64,000 nucleotides of DNA from Novosphingobium clariflavum (GCF_026420865.1 NZ_JAPCWC010000006.1:124001-188000), one strand, 5' to 3'; counted from the first letter of the stretch, positions 34,226 through 44,029 are shown. Translations and numbers: made by a program. The notes: generated by a model not told the origin, from the letters alone.

Positions 34226-35563
34226 ATGAAAACCCTGCTCCATTCTGCCGCTGCGCTGTCCGTCTGCGCCTTGTTTCCCGCTTTGGCGCAGGCCGCTCCC
34301 ATGACGCCGGACGTGGCGACGGCGATCGCGCGGGATCTGCCCGGGTTGATGACGACCTACCGCGACCTTCATTCGCACCCTGAATTGAGCAATCAGGAAG
34401 TGCGCAGCGCGGCCGTCCTCGCCAAGGCCGCGCGCGAGGCTGGTTTCACGGTTACAGAGAAAGTGGGCGGAACGGGCGTCGTCGCGGTGCTCAGGAACGG
34501 GGAGGGGCCGACCGTCCTGATCCGGGCGGACATGGACGGGCTGCCGGTGATCGAGCAGACGGGGCTGCCCTTTGCCTCGGTCCAGCGTGGAACGTCGACC
34601 GCGGGTGTCGAAAGCGGCATCATGCATGCCTGCGGGCACGACACCCACATGACCGCGTGGATCGAGACGGCGCGGCTGATGGCCGCGCGCAAGTCGCAGT
34701 GGTCGGGTACCCTGGTCATGGTCGGGCAACCTGCCGAGGAAACCGGGGAAGGCGCCTTGGCGATGCTCAAGGACGGGCTCTACAGCCGTTTCCCCAAGCC
34801 GGACTACACGCTGGCGTTTCACGACTCGGCGGATCTTCCGGCCGGTCAGGTGGGGGCTGCGGTGGGCTGGGCACTCGCCAACGTGGACAGTGTCGACATC
34901 GACGTGAAAGGCATCGGCGGCCACGGTGCCTATCCGCAGGCGACCAAGGATCCGATCGTCCTGGCCAGTGCGATCGTCATGAAGTTGCAGACGCTTGCCA
35001 GCCGCGAGACCAATCCGCTCGATCCGGTGGTGGTCACGGTCGGCTCGTTCCATGCCGGCGCCAAGCACAACGTGATTTCCGACGATGCCAAGCTGCAGCT
35101 GACGGTGCGCAGCTACTCGGACGAGACGCGCAATCGCCTGCTCGACGGCATCCGCCGCATCGCGCGCGGCGAGGCGATCGCCTCGGGCCTGCCGGATCCG
35201 CTGATGCCGGTCGTCACCGTCAAGGAGCCGCATACCCGGGCGACCTGGAACTCGCCGGAATTCACGCAGACCGCCGTTGCCGATCTCAAGGCGCAGATGG
35301 GCGAGGCCAATGTCGTCGTCACCCCGTCTGTCATGGGCGGCGAGGACTTCGGCGAGTTCCGCCGCGCGGACGAGGACCGCATCCAGTCGGTCATCTTCTG
35401 GGTCGGCGGGGTCGATCCCGCAAGGCTGGCGGCGGCGAAGTCGGGCGGCGCGCCCTTGCCATCGCTGCACAGCCCGTTCTGGGCACCGGTGGCGGACAAG
35501 GTCATCGCCTCGGGCAGCGAGGCGATCACGCTCACGGCGCTGCGGCTGATGCCGCGCCGGTGA
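34226..35563 (+). CDS. Exported M20-family metallopeptidase/amidohydrolase
   Basis: 445 residues with a signal peptide (AALSVCALFPALAQA). Zinc-site motifs: CGHDTH (136-141), PAEE (169-172) with the catalytic base Glu, GGHGA for the dimerisation domain, and VMGGEDFGEF near the C-terminus. This is the peptidase M20D layout of N-acyl-amino-acid or hippurate hydrolases (AmhX/IAA-amino-acid type). The signal peptide places it in the periplasm, which is unusual for the group but known in sphingomonads and xanthomonads. A strong terminator follows. Confidence 0.92.
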   Translation: MKTLLHSAAALSVCALFPALAQAAPMTPDVATAIARDLPGLMTTYRDLHSHPELSNQEVRSAAVLAKAAREAGFTVTEKVGGTGVVAVLRNGEGPTVLIRADMDGLPVIEQTGLPFASVQRGTSTAGVESGIMHACGHDTHMTAWIETARLMAARKSQWSGTLVMVGQPAEETGEGALAMLKDGLYSRFPKPDYTLAFHDSADLPAGQVGAAVGWALANVDSVDIDVKGIGGHGAYPQATKDPIVLASAIVMKLQTLASRETNPLDPVVVTVGSFHAGAKHNVISDDAKLQLTVRSYSDETRNRLLDGIRRIARGEAIASGLPDPLMPVVTVKEPHTRATWNSPEFTQTAVADLKAQMGEANVVVTPSVMGGEDFGEFRRADEDRIQSVIFWVGGVDPARLAAAKSGGAPLPSLHSPFWAPVADKVIASGSEAITLTALRLMPRR

Positions 35564-35571
35564 TTGCGGGG

Positions 35572-35595
35572 AAGGGGGCGTCGTCCCCCTTTTTT
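35572..35595 (+). terminator. Intrinsic terminator after the M20 gene
   Basis: AAGGGGG (35572-35578) pairs with CCCCCTT (35585-35591) over a 6-base loop, with a T-run to 35595. Confidence 0.9.
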
Positions 35596-35654
35596 GGCCC
35601 TTTTCCGGCTCCTTTTTCGTCGGAGCTTGCTGTAAATCGGGCCGACGCTTTTTT

Positions 35655-35696
35655 CGTTAAATACCGTTTCTGGCGGGAAATATCGCCCGTTTAACG
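35655..35696. promoter_or_regulatory. Nested inverted repeat upstream of the XrtA-type sugar transferase
   Basis: CGTTAAA (35655-35661) is inverted at 35690-35696 as TTTAACG, with a GGCG/CGCC pair nested inside. Further right, CTGTC/GACAG and repeated TTTACC occur before 35750. The AT-rich cluster lies 95-136 bases before the start of the EPS gene and is the likely control region. I did not find a convincing sigma-54 -24/-12 pair, although PrsR is a sigma-54 activator. Confidence 0.4.
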
Positions 35697-35790
35697 GTTG
35701 CGTCCTGTCAGATTTACCGACAGTTTACCCATTATCGGTAGCTTTAGGGAAGGGCCGCGACCGGCCCGTTGACTGGCGAAACGCGCGACG

Positions 35791-37176
35791 ATGATTCGTC
35801 TTTTCAAACACTACATCCCGCACGCCGTCGTGTTGCTGTGCTTCGTCGACCTCGTTCTGCTGATGCTCGCCAACGAAGTGTCCTGGCGGCTGCGGGCCGA
35901 GCAGATCGGCATGGATCCGGGCGATGTCGTGCAGCGTTTCGGGGTTCACGCTGCCTTTGCCGGGGTGATTGTCATGGCGATGGTCGCGGTTGGCGTCTAC
36001 GGCGCGGACGCGCTGCGATCGATGCGGTTTGCCGCGGCGCGGCTGCTGGTGGCGGTGTCACTGGGCATCATCGCGCTTTCGTTTGTCGATTTCCTGTTCG
36101 CCGGACAGCATTTCTGGCGCTCGACGCTGGCCTATGCCATGGCCTTTGCGATCTTCCTGCTGATCGCCAACCGCCTGCTGTTGAGCGGCCTGCTCGGCAC
36201 TTCGGCGTTCCGCCGCCGGGTCCTGGTGCTGGGCGCCGGAGACCGTGCGCAGCGCCTCTATCAGCTCGCCGAACGGCCGGAGAGCGGCTTTGCCATCGTC
36301 GGCTACATTGCCATGAGCGAGGCGCCGCCGGTCGTGGAGGAAGCGATCGCCCGCAGCGCGATCCATGATCTCACCCGTTTCGTCGGCAATCTCGGTGTCA
36401 GCGAAGTCGTGCTGGCGCTGGAGGAACGGCGCAATGCGCTGCCGCTCAAGGATCTGCTGCGGATCAAGACCACCGGCGTCCACGTCAACGAATTCTCCAG
36501 CTTCCTGGAGCGTGAGACCGGGCGTGTCGATCTCGATACCGTCAATCCCAGCTGGCTGATCTTTTCCGACGGGTTCTCGTCCGGCCGCATGTTTTCGAGC
36601 GCGGCCAAGCGTGTGTTCGACGTCTTTGCCTCGGCGCTCCTGCTGGTTCTGACGGGCCCGGTTATCCTGTTGTTCGCGCTGATCGTGAAGATCGACAGCC
36701 GCGGTCCGGCATTCTACCGCCAGCCGCGGGTCGGCCTGTTCGGCGAGCCGTTCGACGTCATCAAGCTGCGTTCGATGCGCACCGATGCCGAGGCGAACGG
36801 TGCCCAATGGGCCGAGAAGGACGATCCCCGCGTCACCCGGGTGGGCCGCTTCATCCGCAAGGTGCGGATCGATGAACTGCCCCAGGCCTGGAGCGTGCTC
36901 AAGGGCGAGATGAGCTTTGTCGGCCCGCGGCCCGAGCGGCCCCAGTTCGTTGCCGATCTCGAAGGGCAGCTGCGCTATTACGCCGAACGGCACATGGTGA
37001 AGCCGGGCATCACCGGCTGGGCGCAGATCAACTACCCCTACGGTGCCTCGATCGAGGACTCCCGGCACAAGCTCGAATACGACCTGTACTACGCTAAGAA
37101 TTACACGCCGTTCCTCGATTTCCTGATCATCCTGCAGACCTTGCGGGTGGTGCTGTGGAGCGAGGGCGCGCGATGA
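35791..37176 (+). CDS. XrtA/PEP-CTERM system sugar transferase (TIGR03013-like)
   Basis: 461 residues. The N-terminal half has four to five membrane helices (~12-150) followed by a CoA-binding-like Rossmann region (RRVLVLGAGDRAQRLYQL). The C-terminal bacterial sugar transferase domain has KRVFDVFASALLL, YRQPRVGLFGEPFDVIKLRSM, DELPQAWSVLKGEMSFVGPRPE and KPGITGWAQINYPYG. It transfers a sugar-1-phosphate to undecaprenyl phosphate, the first step of exopolysaccharide assembly. Its stop overlaps the prsK start (ATGA). The linkage to PrsK/PrsR is typical of exosortase-A loci. Confidence 0.93.
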   Translation: MIRLFKHYIPHAVVLLCFVDLVLLMLANEVSWRLRAEQIGMDPGDVVQRFGVHAAFAGVIVMAMVAVGVYGADALRSMRFAAARLLVAVSLGIIALSFVDFLFAGQHFWRSTLAYAMAFAIFLLIANRLLLSGLLGTSAFRRRVLVLGAGDRAQRLYQLAERPESGFAIVGYIAMSEAPPVVEEAIARSAIHDLTRFVGNLGVSEVVLALEERRNALPLKDLLRIKTTGVHVNEFSSFLERETGRVDLDTVNPSWLIFSDGFSSGRMFSSAAKRVFDVFASALLLVLTGPVILLFALIVKIDSRGPAFYRQPRVGLFGEPFDVIKLRSMRTDAEANGAQWAEKDDPRVTRVGRFIRKVRIDELPQAWSVLKGEMSFVGPRPERPQFVADLEGQLRYYAERHMVKPGITGWAQINYPYGASIEDSRHKLEYDLYYAKNYTPFLDFLIILQTLRVVLWSEGAR

Positions 37177-39293
37177 TCGGTGCACCGGCAGCCCTGATCT
37201 GGTCAGGTCTCGGCAGCGTGCTGCATCTGGCCGGCACGATCGCGGTGGCGAGCCTTGCCTTCTGGCTCTGGCCGCGCCGCAGCCGGTTTGCCCGCGCCGG
37301 AGTTCCGGTGGTCTGTGCGCTGTTCATGACAGCGATCTGGGGGGTGGCCTCGGTCGCCAGCGGCGATGTGCTGGTGCGTTCCTTTGCCGAGACCGCGCGC
37401 AACCTCGCGTGGCTTGCAGCGGTCTATGCGCTGTTTGCCAGTGATGGGCGCCATGACAGCCTGGGGCCGATCCGGCCGGTGATCTATGCCCTGGTCTTTG
37501 TGGAACTGATGCACCTGGGCACCGACATCGGCCTGTCCCGGCTGGCGTTCGATCCGCGGGTGCTGGAAGTCGCGTTCGACTTTACCGTGATGTTCCGCCT
37601 GCTGGTCGCGGTCGGTGGACTGGTGCTGGTCCACAATCTCTATGCCGGGGCGCCGCGCGATGGCCGGGCGGCGCTGCGCTGGCCCGCCACCGGACTGGCG
37701 GTGCTCTGGGCCTTTGACCTCAATCTTTACACGGTAGCCTACCTCGGCAGCAAATGGCCGGTGGAACTGGGCGCGCTGCGCGGCATCGCCACGTTGGTTC
37801 TCGCAGCCTGCCTTGCCATCGGCGGTGCCCGCAACAGCGACGAACTGCGCTTGCGCCCTTCGCGGGCGGTGACGTTCCAGACTTTCTCGCTGCTGGTGAT
37901 CGGGGGCTATCTTGTCGCCATGGTCGCGGTGGCCCAGTGGCTTGCCTATGTCGGCGGCGACTTCGCGCGTATCATCGAACTCGCGTTCCTCACCCTGGCG
38001 AGTGCCTTTGCGCTTGTGGTGCTGCCCTCGCGCCGGGTGCGCGGATGGCTCAAGGTGATGACGGCCAAGCACTTCTTCCAGCACCGCTACGACTATCGCG
38101 AGGAATGGCTGCGCTTTACCCGCACGATCGGCAGTGGCGGCGAACAGGCCCTGCCGCTTGCCGAGCGGGTCGTTCAGGCGGTGGCGGACGTCACTGGAAG
38201 TCCAGCCGGGTTGCTGCTCACGCCCGGCGATCAAGGCGATCTCACACTCGCCGCGCGCTGGAACTGGCGCGATGTCGAGGTGCCGGCGGTTGCCTGTCCC
38301 GCCCGGGCGCTGGCTCCCTTCGAGCAGAACGCGTTCATCGCCGATCTCGACGATCAGCGCGCCGGTTTCACGGCGACCGGTTATGAGGTGGAAGTGCCGG
38401 CATGGCTGCTGGCCGAGCCGCGCGCCTGGGCGCTGGTGCCGCTGGTTCATTATGAAAGGCTGGTCGGCATGGTCGTGCTCGCCCGGCCGCAACTGGCGCG
38501 CAAGTTCGACTGGGAGGATTTTGACCTCCTGCGCGTCATCGGACAGCAGCTTGCAAGCTATCTGGCCGAGAATGCGAGCCAGGAAGCGCTGGCGGAATCG
38601 AGCCGGTTCGAGGATTTCCACCGCCGCATCGCCTTCGTGATGCACGACATCAAGAACCTCGCGAGCCAGTTCAGCCTGCTGGCGCGCAATGCCGAACTCC
38701 ATGCCGACAAGCCCGAGTTCCGCGCCGACATGCTGGTGACGCTGCGCAATTCTTCGGACAAGCTCAATGCCTTGCTGGCGCGCCTGTCGCGCTACGGCAA
38801 CGGCGCGGTCGACAAGCTGGAGCCGGTGCCCGCCGGCGAGGTCGCCCGCACGGTGATCGAGCGGTTCCGGGGCAATCCGCAGGTGGTTCTGGCAGAAACC
38901 ATCGAGGTGATGGTGACGGCGAACCGCCATTCGCTCGAGCAGGTGCTGCTGCACCTGCTGCAGAATGCGCTGGACGCAAGTCAGCCTGACAGCCCGGTGT
39001 TCCTCTCGCTGCTCAACGATGGGCTGAATGCCCGTTTCGAGGTGCTCGATTCCGGTTGCGGCATGTCCGCCGAATTCGTGCGCAATCGCCTGTTCAAGCC
39101 GTTCGTTTCCACCAAGAGCGGCGGTTTCGGCATCGGCGCATTCGAGGCGCGTGAACTGGTGCGGGCGATGCGGGGCCGCCTCGACGTCGAATCGCGCGAA
39201 GGGCTGGGCTCGCGCTTCGTGGTGCGGGTGCCGCTGGCTGCCGCCACCGATTTCTACCAGACGCTTGCCGCCAAGGATCAGAAGGTAGCCTGA
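37173..39293 (+). CDS. prsK: XrtA/PEP-CTERM system histidine kinase PrsK
   Basis: 706 residues. About eight N-terminal membrane helices (to ~residue 285) are followed by a GAF-like region (320-460) and a kinase core. His491 in AFVMHDIKNLASQFSLL is the phosphoacceptor; the ATPase domain shows HLLQNALDAS (N box), VLDSGCGMS (G1) and GGFGIGAFEAREL (G2). It senses an unknown envelope signal and should phosphorylate PrsR, whose gene follows after one base. ATG 37173 lies inside the stop codon of the sugar transferase. Confidence 0.93.
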   Translation: MIGAPAALIWSGLGSVLHLAGTIAVASLAFWLWPRRSRFARAGVPVVCALFMTAIWGVASVASGDVLVRSFAETARNLAWLAAVYALFASDGRHDSLGPIRPVIYALVFVELMHLGTDIGLSRLAFDPRVLEVAFDFTVMFRLLVAVGGLVLVHNLYAGAPRDGRAALRWPATGLAVLWAFDLNLYTVAYLGSKWPVELGALRGIATLVLAACLAIGGARNSDELRLRPSRAVTFQTFSLLVIGGYLVAMVAVAQWLAYVGGDFARIIELAFLTLASAFALVVLPSRRVRGWLKVMTAKHFFQHRYDYREEWLRFTRTIGSGGEQALPLAERVVQAVADVTGSPAGLLLTPGDQGDLTLAARWNWRDVEVPAVACPARALAPFEQNAFIADLDDQRAGFTATGYEVEVPAWLLAEPRAWALVPLVHYERLVGMVVLARPQLARKFDWEDFDLLRVIGQQLASYLAENASQEALAESSRFEDFHRRIAFVMHDIKNLASQFSLLARNAELHADKPEFRADMLVTLRNSSDKLNALLARLSRYGNGAVDKLEPVPAGEVARTVIERFRGNPQVVLAETIEVMVTANRHSLEQVLLHLLQNALDASQPDSPVFLSLLNDGLNARFEVLDSGCGMSAEFVRNRLFKPFVSTKSGGFGIGAFEARELVRAMRGRLDVESREGLGSRFVVRVPLAAATDFYQTLAAKDQKVA

Positions 39294-39294
39294 G

Positions 39295-40683
39295 ATGACC
39301 GAGACCGCCGCAAAGGCGCCTGCCAAGGCTCTTCCCAAATTGCTGATCGTCGAGGACGATGCCGGGCTTCAGGCGCAGCTCAAGTGGGCCTACGAGGATT
39401 TCGAGGTCCTGATCGCCGGTGACCGGGCGCAGGCCATGGCCCTGCTGCGTTCGGAAATGCCCGACGTGGTCACGCTCGATCTCGGACTGCCGCCCGATCC
39501 CGATGGCGTGACCGAGGGATTTGCGGTGCTTGACGAGATCATGGCGCTCAAGCCCGATACCAAGGTCATCGTTGCCTCGGGGCACGGTGCGCGCGAATCC
39601 GCGCTTCAGGCGATCGCGCGCGGGGCCTACGATTTCTATCAAAAGCCGGTGGACATCGATGCGCTGGGCCTGATCGTGCGCCGGGCGTACCAGTTGCACC
39701 GCCTCGAGGACGAGAACCGCCGTCTCGCTTCCAAGGTCGACAAGGACGACAAGGTGCTTGGCCGGATGATCACGGCGGCACCGGAAATGGTGCGGGTCGC
39801 CCGCACGATCGAGCGTGTGGCCAATACCAATGTCTCGGTCATGCTGCTGGGCGCGTCGGGGACCGGCAAGGAACTGCTGGCGCGCGGGCTGCACGAGGCG
39901 AGCGGGCGTGCCAAGGGCGAGTTCGTTGCGATCAACTGCGCCGCGATCCCCGAGAACCTCCTTGAAAGCGAGCTGTTCGGCCACGAGAAGGGCGCTTTCA
40001 CCGGCGCCGTCAAGACCACGCCGGGCAAGATCGAGCAGGCTGGCGGCGGCACCCTGTTCCTCGACGAAGTGGGCGACATCCCGCTTCAGCTACAGGTCAA
40101 GCTGCTGCGCTTCCTGCAGGAACGCGTGATCGAGCGGGTAGGCTCGCGCGAGTCGATCCCGGTCGACACCCGCATCGTCTGCGCGACCCATCAGGATCTC
40201 GAGGCGATGATCGCCGACGGGCGTTTCCGCGAAGACCTGTTCTACCGTCTCGCCGAGATCGTCGTGAAGATCCCGAGCCTTGCCGAGCGGCCGGGGGATG
40301 CCACGCTGCTCGCGAAAGTGTTCCTCAATCGCTATGCCAAGGAAATGAACCCGCGGGTGCGGGGCTTCTCGGCCGATGCGCTGGCGGCGATCGATGCCTG
40401 GCACTGGCCGGGCAATGTGCGTGAACTGGAAAACCGGGTGAAACGCGCGGTCATCATGGCGGACGAGAAGCTGGTCGGCGCCATCGACCTCGATCTGGCC
40501 GAACCCGACCAGCAGATCGCCAATGCCCTCAATCTCAAGACCGCGCGCGAGCAGGCGGACCGCAAGGTCATCCGTCATGCGCTGGCGCGTAGCGAGGGCA
40601 ATATTTCCAGCACGGCCAAGATGCTGGGAATCAGCCGGCCGACGCTTTACGATCTGCTCAAGCAGTATGACTTGCAGGGCTGA
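39295..40683 (+). CDS. prsR: PEP-CTERM-box sigma-54-dependent response regulator PrsR
   Basis: 462 residues. Receiver domain with the phosphoacceptor Asp62 (VVTLDLGLPPD). AAA+ sigma-54 activator domain: Walker A GASGTGKE (186-193), GAFTGA loop (233-238), which contacts sigma-54. The C-terminal Fis-type HTH is EGNISSTAKMLGISRPTLYD. It activates promoters of exosortase-A/PEP-CTERM genes with RpoN. No xrtA is in the window, so targets are elsewhere or in trans. Its 3' end overlaps the convergent GNAT gene by 26 bases. Confidence 0.95.
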   Translation: MTETAAKAPAKALPKLLIVEDDAGLQAQLKWAYEDFEVLIAGDRAQAMALLRSEMPDVVTLDLGLPPDPDGVTEGFAVLDEIMALKPDTKVIVASGHGARESALQAIARGAYDFYQKPVDIDALGLIVRRAYQLHRLEDENRRLASKVDKDDKVLGRMITAAPEMVRVARTIERVANTNVSVMLLGASGTGKELLARGLHEASGRAKGEFVAINCAAIPENLLESELFGHEKGAFTGAVKTTPGKIEQAGGGTLFLDEVGDIPLQLQVKLLRFLQERVIERVGSRESIPVDTRIVCATHQDLEAMIADGRFREDLFYRLAEIVVKIPSLAERPGDATLLAKVFLNRYAKEMNPRVRGFSADALAAIDAWHWPGNVRELENRVKRAVIMADEKLVGAIDLDLAEPDQQIANALNLKTAREQADRKVIRHALARSEGNISSTAKMLGISRPTLYDLLKQYDLQG

Positions 40684-41140
40684 GCGCCAGCATCATGAAC
40701 TGGTTGTGCGGGCTCGCCTCATAGTCGGCAAAGGGCGGACATGAGGTGAAGCCTCGGCTGCGATAGAGGCCGATTGCGGGCTGGTGCAATGGGGCGGTGC
40801 CGGTTTCGAGATAGAGCCGGGCATGGCCACGCGCCCGCGCCTCGGCAACGACATGCTCGAGCAGGGCGCGCCCGACGCCGGTGCCGCGCGCCTCGGGAGC
40901 GGCACGCATCGACTTCACTTCTGCGGCGTCTCCGTCCAGTTCCTTCAGAGCCGCAAATCCGGCCAGCACACCGCCGCGCCAGGCGGTCCAGAAGGTCACG
41001 TCGGCAGCGGAAAGCCCGCTCGCATCGAGCGCGAAGGCGTGTTCACCCATCACCGCAGCAAGTTCGCGCAAGTGGTGCTCCAGCAGCGGTGCGACATGCG
41101 CCGCCGCCGGATCGTCCGTCCTGATAGCCAGCGCCGTCAT
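40658..41140 (-). CDS. GNAT family N-acetyltransferase
   Basis: 160 residues. The acetyl-CoA-binding motif A is clear: MRAAPEARGTGVGRALLEHV (R-x-x-G-x-G/A), followed by LYLETGTAPLHQPAIGLYRSRGF, the usual motif B. Such enzymes acetylate amines of small molecules or proteins. The 3' end overlaps prsR on the other strand by 26 bases. It starts 6 bases after the stop of panB, so the two form an operon. The substrate cannot be inferred. Confidence 0.9.
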   Translation of the reverse strand: MTALAIRTDDPAAAHVAPLLEHHLRELAAVMGEHAFALDASGLSAADVTFWTAWRGGVLAGFAALKELDGDAAEVKSMRAAPEARGTGVGRALLEHVVAEARARGHARLYLETGTAPLHQPAIGLYRSRGFTSCPPFADYEASPHNQFMMLALSPASHTA

Positions 41141-41146
41141 GCCGGC

Positions 41147-42016
41147 TTACTTGGGCTGGTAGGTCTGCTCGGCACCGGGGAAGGCGCGCGAACGGACTTC
41201 CTGGGCATACGTCGCGGCCGCTTCGGAGACGAGTGCGGCCATGTCGGCATAACGCTTCACGAAACGCGGTACCCGATCGAACATGCCGAGCATGTCTTCG
41301 GCGACCAGCACCTGGCCATCGCACTGGGCGGAGGCACCGATGCCGATCACCGGAATTTCGAGGCTTTGCGTCAGCGCGATGGCGATGGGCTCGATCACCC
41401 CCTCGACCACGACCGAGAATGCGCCGGCCTCGGCCACGGCCTTGCCGTCGGAGATGATCTTGGCATGCTCTTCCTGGCTGCGGCCGCGCGCACCATAGCC
41501 GCCCAGCGCGTTCACTGCCTGGGGGGTCAGGCCGATATGGGCCATCACCGGGATGCCGCGGCGGGTCAGGAAAGCGATGGTTTCGGCCATGGCGGTGCCG
41601 CCTTCGAGCTTCACGGCGGCGCAGCCGGTCTCGGCCATGATCCGCGCGGCCGAGGCAAAGGCCTGTTGCGGGCTCTCTTCATAGGAGCCGAACGGCATGT
41701 CGACGACGACCAGCGAATGATAGCTGCCGCGCACGACCGCGGCGCCGTGCGCGATCATCATGTCGAGCGTGACGGGCAGGGTGGAGGGCAGGCCGTAGAT
41801 CACCTGGGCCAGGGAATCTCCCACCAGCAGGATGTCGCAATGCTCGTCGAGGAGCTGCGCCTGGCGCGCGGTATAGGCGGTGAGCATGACCAGCGGCTCG
41901 GCCGTGATCCCGCCGGCCTTGCGGCGCTGGATGGCCGGTACCGTCAGGCGCTTCATCGGAGCCGGGGTAGGATTGGCGCGACTGGTCGCGGTGTCGAGCT
42001 GGAAGGTCGTGGACAT
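41147..42016 (-). CDS. panB: 3-methyl-2-oxobutanoate hydroxymethyltransferase
   Basis: 289 residues from ATG 42016; an in-frame extension to 42151 lacks support. Family features are [18 protein letters not shown] (metal site), [31 protein letters not shown] and VVEGV with the catalytic Glu, then IPVIGIGAS. It makes ketopantoate from 3-methyl-2-oxobutanoate and 5,10-methylene-tetrahydrofolate, the first pantothenate (CoA) step. It is decameric and cytoplasmic in known members. panC is not adjacent. Confidence 0.95.
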   Translation of the reverse strand: MSTTFQLDTATSRANPTPAPMKRLTVPAIQRRKAGGITAEPLVMLTAYTARQAQLLDEHCDILLVGDSLAQVIYGLPSTLPVTLDMMIAHGAAVVRGSYHSLVVVDMPFGSYEESPQQAFASAARIMAETGCAAVKLEGGTAMAETIAFLTRRGIPVMAHIGLTPQAVNALGGYGARGRSQEEHAKIISDGKAVAEAGAFSVVVEGVIEPIAIALTQSLEIPVIGIGASAQCDGQVLVAEDMLGMFDRVPRFVKRYADMAALVSEAAATYAQEVRSRAFPGAEQTYQPK

Positions 42017-42248
42017 GGGCGTGCTTCTAGCGCCTCGTCCCCTCGCGGCAAACCCGCAAAGACGGTGCGAACATGTCTTTGAGCCGCCCATGGGGCGGCC
42101 TGAAAGTCCTTGAGCTAAGCCCTTGGCGGCGTGTTTGCCCAATTTTGTCATCGAGATGCAGCAAACGTGGGGTTACCGATGCGTAAACCGCTTGCGCTGA
42201 GCACGCATCACGCTAGCGTCGCGCCCATACAAGAACTCGGGGGTCCTA

Positions 42249-43811
42249 ATGTTCGGACGCGTAAAACCGCTCGACGCCATTTTGGCGACAGCGGAAAAGA
42301 AATCTCTTCACCGGTCGCTTGGACCTGTGCAGCTGACGCTGCTGGGCGTCGGCGCGATCATCGGTACCGGCATTTTTGTTCTTACCGCCGCTGCGGCCCA
42401 GAAGGCTGGGCCCGGCATGATGTGGAGCTTTGTCATCGCCGGCGCGATCTGCGCGGTGGCAGCCCTGTGCTACTCGGAACTGGCCTCGATGGTGCCGGTT
42501 TCCGGCTCCGCTTACACCTACAGCTATGCCGTTGTCGGCGAACTGCTGGCCTGGATGGTCGGCTGGGCGCTGATCCTCGAGTATGCGGTGGCTGCTTCGG
42601 CCGTTTCGGTCGGCTGGTCGGGCTACTTCATGGGGCTTCTCAAGAGTTTGACGGGGTTCGAGTTACCCGCTTTACTTTCCTCGGGGCCGGCGTGGTCGCT
42701 TTCGGGCGTCGATTTCAGCCACGGCATCATCAATGTTCCCGCCATCTTCGTGGCGCTGGCGGTGACGTCGCTGTTGGTGATCGGCACCAAGGAAAGCGCG
42801 ACCTTCAACGCGATCCTCGTCGCCATCAAGGTTGCGGCGCTGACGATGTTCATCGTCTTCACCCTACCGCTGATGAAGGGCGAGCATTTCATGCCCTTCG
42901 CGCCCAATGGCTGGTTCGGTCCGGCGGGTAGCAGCGGCCTCGGCATCGTTGGTGCCGCGGCGTCGATCTTCTTCGCCTACGTCGGCTTCGATGCGGTTTC
43001 GACCGCGGCCGAGGAAACCAAGAATCCGCAGCGCAACGTGCCGATCGGCCTGATCGGCAGCCTCGCGCTGTGCACCGTGTTCTACCTGCTCGTCGCTGCC
43101 GGTGCCATCGGCGCTGTTGGCGCCCAGCCGACGGCAACGGGCGTTCAGCCCGGTTCGACCGAGTTCGCCATGCAGTGCGCCGCGCTCGCCAAGCAGGGCC
43201 AGGTTCCGCTGGTCTGCTCGAACGAGGCGCTGGCTCACGTCCTGCGCGCGGTCAACTTCTCGGTTGCCGGTGACCTCATCGGCCTGGCGGCGAACCTCGC
43301 GCTGCCGTCGGTCATCCTGATGATGCTCTATGGCCAGACCCGCATCTTCTTCGTGATGGCGCGTGACGGCCTGCTTCCCGAGAAGCTGGCGACCGTCCAC
43401 CCCAAGTGGAAGACGCCGCACATCGTGACGATGATCACCGGCGTGTTCGTGGCCGTTGCTGCCGCGCTGCTGCCGGTGGGCCAGCTGGCCGACATCTCGA
43501 ACTCCGGCACGCTCTTCGCGTTCCTGATGGTGTCGATCGCGGTGCTGATCCTGCGCGTGCGCGATCCCAAGCGCCATCGCCCGTTCCGCACGCCGCTGGT
43601 GTGGGTGGTTGCTCCGATCGCGATCGTCGGCTGCCTCGTGCTCTATTTCAACCTGCCGGTCGAGGCGATGCTGGTGCTCCCCGTCTGGGGCGGCCTCGGC
43701 CTCATCGTCTACTTCGCCTACGGCTACCGCAAGAGCCACATCGGGCGCGGTCTGGTCGAAGTGCACGAAGCGGATGCCGACGCGCCGCCGCAGCCGGTTC
43801 CGCCGGTCTGA
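42249..43811 (+). CDS. Amino acid permease (APC superfamily)
   Basis: 520 residues with 12 or more membrane helices. TM1 carries GVGAIIGTGIFVLTAAAA, the helix-breaking Gly-rich motif of APC transporters; TM6 has FFAYVGFDAVSTAAEET and the loop NPQRNVPIGL, as in cationic-amino-acid-type (CAT) permeases. The TM7-TM8 loop (residues ~290-325) contains two cysteines. It probably imports an amino acid with protons. A UUCG-loop terminator follows. Substrate specificity not defined. Confidence 0.92.
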   Translation: MFGRVKPLDAILATAEKKSLHRSLGPVQLTLLGVGAIIGTGIFVLTAAAAQKAGPGMMWSFVIAGAICAVAALCYSELASMVPVSGSAYTYSYAVVGELLAWMVGWALILEYAVAASAVSVGWSGYFMGLLKSLTGFELPALLSSGPAWSLSGVDFSHGIINVPAIFVALAVTSLLVIGTKESATFNAILVAIKVAALTMFIVFTLPLMKGEHFMPFAPNGWFGPAGSSGLGIVGAAASIFFAYVGFDAVSTAAEETKNPQRNVPIGLIGSLALCTVFYLLVAAGAIGAVGAQPTATGVQPGSTEFAMQCAALAKQGQVPLVCSNEALAHVLRAVNFSVAGDLIGLAANLALPSVILMMLYGQTRIFFVMARDGLLPEKLATVHPKWKTPHIVTMITGVFVAVAAALLPVGQLADISNSGTLFAFLMVSIAVLILRVRDPKRHRPFRTPLVWVVAPIAIVGCLVLYFNLPVEAMLVLPVWGGLGLIVYFAYGYRKSHIGRGLVEVHEADADAPPQPVPPV

Positions 43812-43837
43812 GCGTTGCGTTCGCAAACTGGTTCGGG

Positions 43838-43863
43838 AAAGGGGAGCTTCGGCTCCCCTTTTT
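43838..43863 (+). terminator. Intrinsic terminator with TTCG tetraloop
   Basis: GGGGAGC (43841-43847) pairs with GCTCCCC (43852-43858) around TTCG. AAA/TTT flanks extend it, and a T-run ends at 43863. Confidence 0.92.
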
Positions 43864-44029
43864 CGTTAGCCGGCACGGGGGCCGTGCACCGCTCGTGCAC
43901 CTGATGCTCACTGCATTTGCCGGAATTATCCACAGGCTGGCAAAGCCGGTTCCTGGGCGTTTTTGGTAAGATCAAATTTACCAATTCCTGCCACGGTGCA
44001 GGGCAGGCTCACCTAACCAGGTTAATGAA

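Noticed and set aside
35650..35700. Possible sigma-54 promoter (TGGCGGG with a distal GC) before the sugar transferase
   Set aside because: The -12 GC does not fall at the required spacing.
36058..37185. Long minus-strand frame antisense to the sugar transferase
   Set aside because: Arg/Gln/His-rich composition, no motif, and the plus strand has a clear enzyme; it is a codon-bias shadow.
37203..39338. 711-residue minus-strand frame antisense to prsK
   Set aside because: No recognisable domain and composition of a reverse-complement shadow; PrsK on the plus strand has all kinase motifs.
42017..42151. N-terminal extension of PanB to 42151
   Set aside because: Cys/Arg/Gly-rich residues not found in PanB, which aligns from about residue 20 of the shorter form.
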